DNA of 24,219 nt from a virus: positions 1-24,219 of the IMG/VR virus record IMGVR_UViG_3300037193_002569, one strand, 5' to 3'. The position numbers and the translations under genes were made by a program. The notes below the pieces were generated by a model, which searched no databases, was not told where the DNA came from, and saw only the letters and a list, made by a program, of their open reading frames with translations. Below, piece by piece: positions 19,326 through 24,219 of this stretch (the first letter of the stretch is position 1; each line of letters begins with the position of its first letter).

Positions 19326-19841
19326 CTAGGAGATGCCGAGCTTGGCCCGGAGCGCGTCTTCCAGCGCATCCGAGTTGAGAGGGGTTGCGGGGGCCTTGCC
19401 CTCGCTGGGGACGTACGGGCCGATCGCTCCCTTACGGGTCTGCGGTTCGGCCGGAGCGATGAGCGGCTTGAGGGTCTCGGCGTGCGCCCGGATCTCCTCT
19501 AGCGACGAGCCGGCCAGGGCCTTCGCGGGGACGCCGGTCTTCTCTGCGACCTCGTCCTTCCACTTGGCGACCTGCTCCTTGCGCTCGTACTCGGCAGCCT
19601 TGGCCTCGGCGGCAGCGGCTCGGTCGGCGAGCTTCTGCGCCTCGGTCTTCTGCGCCTCCTCGAGCTCGGCCAGCTTCTCGGCCGCGCTCTTGTTCTCCTT
19701 GGCGCGGGCCTCCCACTTGCGGGCCTCGGCCTTCCAGTCCGGCTCCTGTGCAGGAGCCTCGGTGGTGGGCGGGGCCGGCGTCGGGGCGCCTTCGGCCGGA
19801 GGGGTAGGGGTCGGCGTAGGTGCCGGGGTCTCGGTGCTCAT
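19326..19841 (-). CDS. Capsid scaffolding protein (171 aa)
   Basis: The N-terminal 35 residues are Pro/Thr-rich (TPTPTPPAEGAPTPAPP); then comes a long charged helix (about 36-115, WKAEARKWEARAKENKSAAEKLAELEEAQ and on) with strong coiled-coil character, and a C-terminal part ending EDALRAKLGIS. This order and the place immediately before the major capsid gene are characteristic of phage scaffolding proteins, which guide shell assembly and are then removed. I chose the ATG at 19841, with GGAGG eight bases ahead. The longer reading to 19955 would overlap the upstream stop region and has a poor basic start. Confidence 0.88.
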   Translation of the reverse strand: MSTETPAPTPTPTPPAEGAPTPAPPTTEAPAQEPDWKAEARKWEARAKENKSAAEKLAELEEAQKTEAQKLADRAAAAEAKAAEYERKEQVAKWKDEVAEKTGVPAKALAGSSLEEIRAHAETLKPLIAPAEPQTRKGAIGPYVPSEGKAPATPLNSDALEDALRAKLGIS

Positions 19842-19910
19842 CAGTCGTCCTCCCGTGCGGGATCGCCGCGCGCCCCGTGCGGGCCGTGCGGTGGTGGATT
19901 GGGGTGTTTG

Positions 19911-19931
19911 CTTCCGCCGTGCGGCGGGAAG
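19911..19931 (-). terminator. Short hairpin between MuF-like and scaffold genes
   Basis: CCGCC (19914-19918) pairs with GGCGG (19923-19927 region) around GTGC, and the flanking CTT/AAG extends the stem past one bulged G. It lies one base from the stop of the MuF-like gene, in the 91-base gap before the scaffold gene. It may be an attenuator or an mRNA processing site; no U-tract is seen. Confidence 0.4.
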
Positions 19932-19932
19932 A

Positions 19933-20697
19933 TCAGTCGTCGGTGGTGTGCTCACCGGTGGGGTGGTCGCTCTCGCCCGGGAACTTGCGCTCCAGCCAGG
20001 CGGCGACCCGCTCCTGCTTGATGCGGCGCTGCTCGTCGGTCAGGCCCGCCGTCGTCTGCGAGACGGTGTAGGCGAACGTCTCGACCTCCGGCGCGCCGCG
20101 GTCCCACGTCGGCGCGGCCACGCAGTTGCACTTCGGGCCGTGAGCTGCGAACCGCACGCTGTGCCGCGTGTAGACACCGCCGCGCGCGGCCAGCGCGCGG
20201 CAGAACCGGCACGCGCCGGAGCGCGTCATGCGCTGCCACCCACGGGCGGCGGGGTCACGGTCCGCGTTGCGGGTGATCGCCTCCCGGCCAGACTGGCGCA
20301 CGGCCCGCGTCGCGGAGTCCTTGATGCTGGCCACCACGACGTCGGTACCGTCCGTCGCCAGGCGGTGCTGCCAGTACGAGCGCGCCGCGGCCGAGATCTC
20401 CAGGATCTGCGGGTCTGTGCGGACCACCTCGAACGACGTCGCGCGCCCGACGGCGGCGATCAGGCCCTGGTCGATGGCGTCGAACCGCAGCTCCTCGAAC
20501 CAGCCCATCGCCACCTCGGCCGCGATCTCCCCGAACTGCTGCGTCAGCAGCGGCACGAAGTTCAGCAGCGCGTTCAGCGCCGCGACCGGGTTGCCCGAGC
20601 TCGCGGTGGCCCAGAACTCGTCCAGGCGGTCCTCAACCTGGGCGATCAGCTCGGCGTTCGCGGTCCGGAACTCGTCGACCTGCCCCGGGGTGGCCAT
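19933..20697 (-). CDS. MuF-like minor head protein (254 aa)
   Basis: Follows the portal gene directly. The helical N-terminal part (1-140) precedes a Cys/His cluster: Cys163 and Cys166 (GACRFC), His179, His186, Cys190 and Cys192 (KCNC), probably a metal site, as in MuF or VG23-type minor capsid proteins of Gram-positive phages. The C-terminus is charged (RIKQERVAAWLERKFPGES). Minor head proteins of this kind bind the portal and may be injected with the DNA. No toxin domain is attached. ATG at 20697 overlaps the portal stop (TGATG) after GAGGAGG; the longer frame to 20973 lies inside the portal gene. Confidence 0.86.
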   Translation of the reverse strand: MATPGQVDEFRTANAELIAQVEDRLDEFWATASSGNPVAALNALLNFVPLLTQQFGEIAAEVAMGWFEELRFDAIDQGLIAAVGRATSFEVVRTDPQILEISAAARSYWQHRLATDGTDVVVASIKDSATRAVRQSGREAITRNADRDPAARGWQRMTRSGACRFCRALAARGGVYTRHSVRFAAHGPKCNCVAAPTWDRGAPEVETFAYTVSQTTAGLTDEQRRIKQERVAAWLERKFPGESDHPTGEHTTDD

Positions 20698-22310
20698 CAG
20701 GCCTCCTCGAGTTCGGCAGCCTCCGACTCCGGAAGGCGCAGAGAGACCGGAACTGCGCCCGTGAACTGGATGCCGTCGAGGCCCAGCCGGCGTGCGGCGT
20801 CGTCGGGGTCCACGCCGGCGCGGATAGCCACGCCGAGAGCGTCGAACTGGGCCTTCTGTGCGGCGGCGTCCGTCGCGACGCTGGACTCCTGCGGCTCGGC
20901 TGCCGGCGCAGATCGTCCGGCAGCCGAGGCGGTGAGGGCAGCGAGACTTGATCGCGACGCCTCTCGAGCCCACTGGGCCTTGATGCGACGGATCTCGTCG
21001 TCCGTGAAGCCCTGCTTCTCCAGCTCGACGTCCGTCCCGGCCAGCCGCGGGTTCGCCTGAACTCGAGCTGCGGATGCCTGTGCCCGTGAGACCTCCGACG
21101 GCGTCGACCAGGCGCCCCAGCGGGCCCGGATTGTGCGGTAGGTGGCCATCGCGGCCGGCGAGTCATCCACGATGGACAGCGCCATGCGGACGATGGACTC
21201 CCACGCCGGGGACAGCGCGGTGCGCTGCCAGTGCTCGATCTCCGTGCCGAGCTCCTCCCACGCCGCCTTGATCGCCTCGGCGCTGGACGGGTTGTCCTGC
21301 ACGATGCCGAGCGAGCCGACCGGCAGGGACAGCTCCATGGCGAGCTGCTGCGCCAGGGACCGCATCTGGTCGAGGTTCGGGACCATCGACTGCTGCGCGA
21401 ACTGGCCGACCGTGGGGAGCTCGCCCTCCTCGTCACGCGAGAGGGTCAACATGCGGCCCAGGAGCACCTGCCAGGCCGGGGCGACCGTACCGTCCTTGGC
21501 CTTGAAGGCCTCCTCGTCGGCGCCCAGGGCGTACCGCTGGGGGGCGTTGTAGAACTCGGCCGAGACCTCGGTGCGCAGCGCCGTGCGGACCATGGCGTCG
21601 GTCAGGTACATGACCGGGCGGGTGATGCGGGACCGGCCGAACGGCCGGTCCAGCTCCGCCTTGTAGGCCAGCAGCTCCACCGGCACGCCGAGGTCGTGCT
21701 CCACCTGGCGCAGGTCCCACCTGCCGCCACTGGTCGACCGCATGATGACGGTCCGGTTCGGCAGGTACATGTTCATCTCGGTCGGCACGCCGGCCTCGTC
21801 GACCTCCGTGACCGACAGGGCTGAGCGCAGGGAACGACGGCGCCGGTCCCACATGCCGGTGGCGAATTCGGCCGACCGCGTCGTGATGAGCGCCGGCGGC
21901 TCGCCTGCCTCGACGTCGCCCTGGGTGACGAACCCGAACGCGCAGGACCGGATCAGGGCTGAGGTGTGCGCGTTCGGCGCCTCGATCTCCATCCGGTTCC
22001 CGGTCCACAGGTCGTCCAGGCCGAGGTCCGCGGTCTCCGCGTCGGCGGCCGTGAAGCCCTCGAGGATCGTGCGGCGGCTCATCGAGTCCACGCCCTTGGC
22101 GGGCGCCCCGAGGGCGACCTCCACGTTGCGCAGCTGCGGCGGGATCGAGATGCCGAGGTCCCGCAGGCCGGCCTTCGCGTCGTAGTACTTCCGGCGCAGG
22201 ATGTTGCGGCGCTGCTTCGCGGCGAGCTGCTGCCAGAGCTCGGTCATTGCGGCCTGGTCGTCGGTCCCGAGCTGCTGCGGGATGACGGCGGAAGGTGTCA
22301 CCTCGGTCAC
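20697..22310 (-). CDS. Portal protein, SPP1 Gp6-like (537 aa)
   Basis: Forms the dodecameric ring through which DNA enters and leaves the head. The family pattern is visible: an N-terminal helical segment (WQQLAAKQRRNILRRKYYDAK), EGFTAADAETADLGLDDLWTGNRM, then the central stem region and TVGQFAQQSMVPNLDQMRSLAQQLAMELSLPVGSLGIVQDNPSSAEAIKAAWEEL, the most conserved stretch of SPP1-type portals in actinophages. The C-terminal 100 residues are Ala-rich and variable. Length is usual for the family. The GTG at 22310 overlaps the terminase stop (GTGA) and follows GGGAGGGG. The next gene (MuF-like) overlaps its end. Confidence 0.92.
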   Translation of the reverse strand: MTEVTPSAVIPQQLGTDDQAAMTELWQQLAAKQRRNILRRKYYDAKAGLRDLGISIPPQLRNVEVALGAPAKGVDSMSRRTILEGFTAADAETADLGLDDLWTGNRMEIEAPNAHTSALIRSCAFGFVTQGDVEAGEPPALITTRSAEFATGMWDRRRRSLRSALSVTEVDEAGVPTEMNMYLPNRTVIMRSTSGGRWDLRQVEHDLGVPVELLAYKAELDRPFGRSRITRPVMYLTDAMVRTALRTEVSAEFYNAPQRYALGADEEAFKAKDGTVAPAWQVLLGRMLTLSRDEEGELPTVGQFAQQSMVPNLDQMRSLAQQLAMELSLPVGSLGIVQDNPSSAEAIKAAWEELGTEIEHWQRTALSPAWESIVRMALSIVDDSPAAMATYRTIRARWGAWSTPSEVSRAQASAARVQANPRLAGTDVELEKQGFTDDEIRRIKAQWAREASRSSLAALTASAAGRSAPAAEPQESSVATDAAAQKAQFDALGVAIRAGVDPDDAARRLGLDGIQFTGAVPVSLRLPESEAAELEEA

Positions 22311-23839
22311 GCCATCACCCCTCCCGTGGTCCTACGGCCTGGTCGCCGCTTGCTCGTCTTGGCGGCCCACAGGGCCAGTGCGACCGACTCCGCAGGGGTC
22401 GAGTCGTCCTCGTCGGTCTTCGGGATCAGTACCCAGCCGCCGGACTGGCCGGACTTGTGCTCCTTGGAGCCGACGATCGAGGCGTCCAGCACCTCGGGGT
22501 CGGCCAGGTGGGTCACCTCGCCGCGGTTCACAGCCTCGCGCAGCGTGGTGGCGGCCGTGATCGCGTTGTCCTGCGTGCCGATGATCAGGCACTTCGCCGC
22601 GACGCCGGCCTGCCGCAGGTCGTTCGCGAGGCCGGTCGACCCGGCCTTGCCGAACACCACGATCTGGGCGGCCTCGCGGTGCCTGGGGCGGCCGTCGCGC
22701 TCGGCAGTGAAGAACTCCACCAGCCAGAGCGTTCCCTCCGTCAGCGGGCGGCGGGCGATCGTCTCGACGTGCACGCCGTGCTGATGCTTGAGGGCGGCCG
22801 AGAGCGACACCGAGGTGCCGTCTCGGTGGAACACCACGCCGTAGGAGCGCGTACCCTCGGTCGTCGGCGGGGCAGGGACGGCCAGGTCGCGCCAGGCGAA
22901 CGGGTCGATCGCTGAGGCGAGCTGCTCGAGCTCGTCCCAGATGCCGTAGCCCTCCGAGAAGAACCCGTCGGGTCCCAGCTGCTCCCACATCCGCTCGATC
23001 GCCTCGGCGTCGACGCGGTGGGGGTAGGAGGGGTTGGCGCGGGCGATCTGCTCCCAGTCGATCTGATCCCGAAGCGTGTCCCGGTCCGCGCTCAGCTCGA
23101 CGTAGAGCATGTTGCACTTCGGGTCGCCGCCCTGAGAACGCGACGCCTCGATCGCCAGCGCCTTTGTACGGCGCTCGGTGAACAACTCCCCCCAGCCTCC
23201 GTCGTCGTCGCGGCGGGGCGGGGTGCCCATGTAGAACACCAGCGGGTTCTCTCCGGCGTTCGTCGTCGGCACCATGTCCATGACCGTGCGGCGCTTGAGT
23301 CGCTGGGCCTCGTCGAAGATCAGTAGCGACACCTTGGTCATGCCCAGGCCGAAACCGTGCTCACGCGCTCCGAAGAGGATGCGGCTGCCGTTGCGGAACT
23401 CGATGCCCTCGTCGCCGTTACCGGTGGTCACCTTGAGGACGTGAGGGGCGATCTTGGCCCGCTTCACCATGGACTGCATGGCGCGGAAGGTCTCGTTGAT
23501 GGTCTTGCCGTGGTGGGCAGTCCACAGGGCCAGCATCCCGGGCCGCAGCAGGCACATCGCGATGACGATGGCACCGATGAGGTACGTCTTGCCGACCTGG
23601 CGGGGCCAGCTGAGGTGCACGCCGCCGATTCCCGCTGCGAACTTGCCTGACACCCGCTGCGCGAGAATCAGGCGGCCGGCACCGTCCTGCCACCGGTCGA
23701 ACCCCAGTCCGAGGTCCAGGCACTGATCCCGGACGGCGTTCCAGTAGGTCTTGACGATGCCCGTCGGCGCCACCAGATGGCGAGCTGCCTCAGATAGCCG
23801 CTTCGTCCCAGGCTTCGGCTTCGGTGGCGCGATGGTCAA
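22307..23839 (-). CDS. Terminase large subunit (510 aa)
   Basis: ATP-driven DNA packaging motor with endonuclease. Walker A is WPRQVGKT at about residues 78-85; Walker B with catalytic Glu is LLIFDE at about 172-177, followed by AQRL; a coupling-motif-like YMGTPP lies near 215. The second half (from about 330, with GVVFHRDGTSVSLSAALK) should be the RNase H-like nuclease. The gene starts with TTG at 23839, which is rare in this window, but GGGAGG lies at good spacing and no better start is in frame. It overlaps the small-subunit gene by 50 bases, in a different frame, and its own stop overlaps the portal start, so translation is coupled. Confidence 0.94.
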   Translation of the reverse strand: MTIAPPKPKPGTKRLSEAARHLVAPTGIVKTYWNAVRDQCLDLGLGFDRWQDGAGRLILAQRVSGKFAAGIGGVHLSWPRQVGKTYLIGAIVIAMCLLRPGMLALWTAHHGKTINETFRAMQSMVKRAKIAPHVLKVTTGNGDEGIEFRNGSRILFGAREHGFGLGMTKVSLLIFDEAQRLKRRTVMDMVPTTNAGENPLVFYMGTPPRRDDDGGWGELFTERRTKALAIEASRSQGGDPKCNMLYVELSADRDTLRDQIDWEQIARANPSYPHRVDAEAIERMWEQLGPDGFFSEGYGIWDELEQLASAIDPFAWRDLAVPAPPTTEGTRSYGVVFHRDGTSVSLSAALKHQHGVHVETIARRPLTEGTLWLVEFFTAERDGRPRHREAAQIVVFGKAGSTGLANDLRQAGVAAKCLIIGTQDNAITAATTLREAVNRGEVTHLADPEVLDASIVGSKEHKSGQSGGWVLIPKTDEDDSTPAESVALALWAAKTSKRRPGRRTTGGVMA

Positions 23840-24095
23840 CGGTCGCCTCCCGCTCCTGGGCCGCCTTCATGGCGTCGATCTCGCGGCCGATCTCCAGCTG
23901 CCGGCGGGAGAGGGCGGCCATGTCCCGCGGCGGGCACGTCGGGTCATCAAGGGCCTGGGCCAGTCGTCGGCGCATCGCTTGCAGCTCGGAGAGGCGGTCA
24001 CCAACCTCCGCGGCCTCGGAGATCGTCAGGGGCTTGGACGGAGACGGCGTCTCACCAGGCCTCACGGACCGTAGAGGGGTCTTCTTGGTAGCCAT
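23790..24095 (-). CDS. Terminase small subunit-like protein (101 aa)
   Basis: A 101-residue protein encoded directly upstream of the large terminase. It begins MATKKTPLRSV and has a long charged helical middle (SEAAEVGDRLSELQAMRRRLAQAL), a conserved-looking CPPRDMAALSRRQLEIGREIDAMKAAQE and an acidic end. This is the usual make-up of short actinophage small terminases, which recognise the packaging site. I chose the ATG at 24095: GGGGG lies eight bases before it, while the GTG at 24104 in the same frame lies against this site. No clear HTH is seen, so the assignment depends on position. Confidence 0.72.
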   Translation of the reverse strand: MATKKTPLRSVRPGETPSPSKPLTISEAAEVGDRLSELQAMRRRLAQALDDPTCPPRDMAALSRRQLEIGREIDAMKAAQEREATVDHRATEAEAWDEAAI

Positions 24096-24104
24096 CACCG
24101 TCAC

Positions 24105-24219
24105 CCCCTTGGGAATGGAAAATCGCTGGGGAGAGAGTTCGCAATAACCCCCGGCTGCGAGCCCCCTTCCACTGGGAGGGGGTGGTACCCGGGGTCACCA
24201 GATCGGCGAGTGCGCGGGC
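24105..24219. other. Non-coding region upstream of terminase genes; possible cos or late-promoter region
   Basis: No gene is seen in these last 115 bases. A hairpin is present: CCCCCTTCC (24162-24170) with GGGAGGGGG (24174-24182), one G-T pair and a 3-base loop. The stretch around 24130-24160 is less G+C-rich than the genes. The region before the small terminase often holds the packaging site and the late promoter, but I cannot point to a cos overhang or a clear -35/-10 pair. Confidence 0.4.

Noticed and set aside
1-24219. An integrated prophage with host flanks
   Set aside because: One att site lies between integrase and lysis modules, no host-type genes are seen, and the order is that of a free phage genome.

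Overview
The window is part of the genome of a temperate, tailed siphovirus of a G+C-rich actinobacterium. The evidence is the strong G/C bias at third codon positions, many GTG starts with GTGA or TGATG stop/start overlaps, GGAGG-type ribosome binding sites, and structural families typical of actinophages: SPP1-type portal, Gp19/Gp15/Gp42 adaptor, ReqiPepy6 Gp37-like tail protein and a tandem-repeat holin. I cannot name the host from the sequence. A single attachment site lies between the integrase and the lysis genes. This is the free-phage (attP) order; an integrated prophage would have these modules at opposite ends.

Layout. Almost all genes lie on the minus strand, so the late operon reads from the right edge to the left: terminase small and large subunits, portal, MuF-like protein, scaffold, major capsid, a small capsid-region protein, then head-tail connectors (about 24095-16727). 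Next come the major tail protein, the G/GT chaperone pair with a -1 frameshift, tape measure, distal tail protein, Gp37-like protein, two fibre-type proteins, and a GH16 glycanase (16079-6275). A lysis and membrane cassette follows: a membrane coiled-coil protein, a membrane-anchored collagen-like protein, an amidase endolysin and a duplicated holin (6250-3902). The operon ends with a tRNA-like gene and a strong UUCG-capped terminator (3863-3686). Left of this are a plus-strand zinc-ribbon-like gene, attP, the tyrosine integrase, a plus-strand repressor-type HTH gene, a divergent Cro-like HTH gene, two tiny genes and the start of a Bro-N antirepressor cut by the window edge.

How it works together. 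The divergent HTH pair at 621-1522, with four same-orientation CGGTACA sites between the genes, looks like the lysis/lysogeny switch. The integrase and attP insert the genome at the 3' half of an elongator tRNA-Met gene. The late genes build the particle and open the cell. Two plus-strand genes (3349-3669 and 16545-16730) run against the late operon and look like morons, possibly expressed in the lysogen.

Most unusual points: the tRNA-like gene with a 15-nt anticodon-arm loop, the collagen-like and coiled-coil membrane pair, the GH16 glycanase, the opposed two-helix membrane gene that shares a CTAG stop with its convergent neighbour, and the repeat-rich control regions. I did not recognise a wholly new defence or mobile system.
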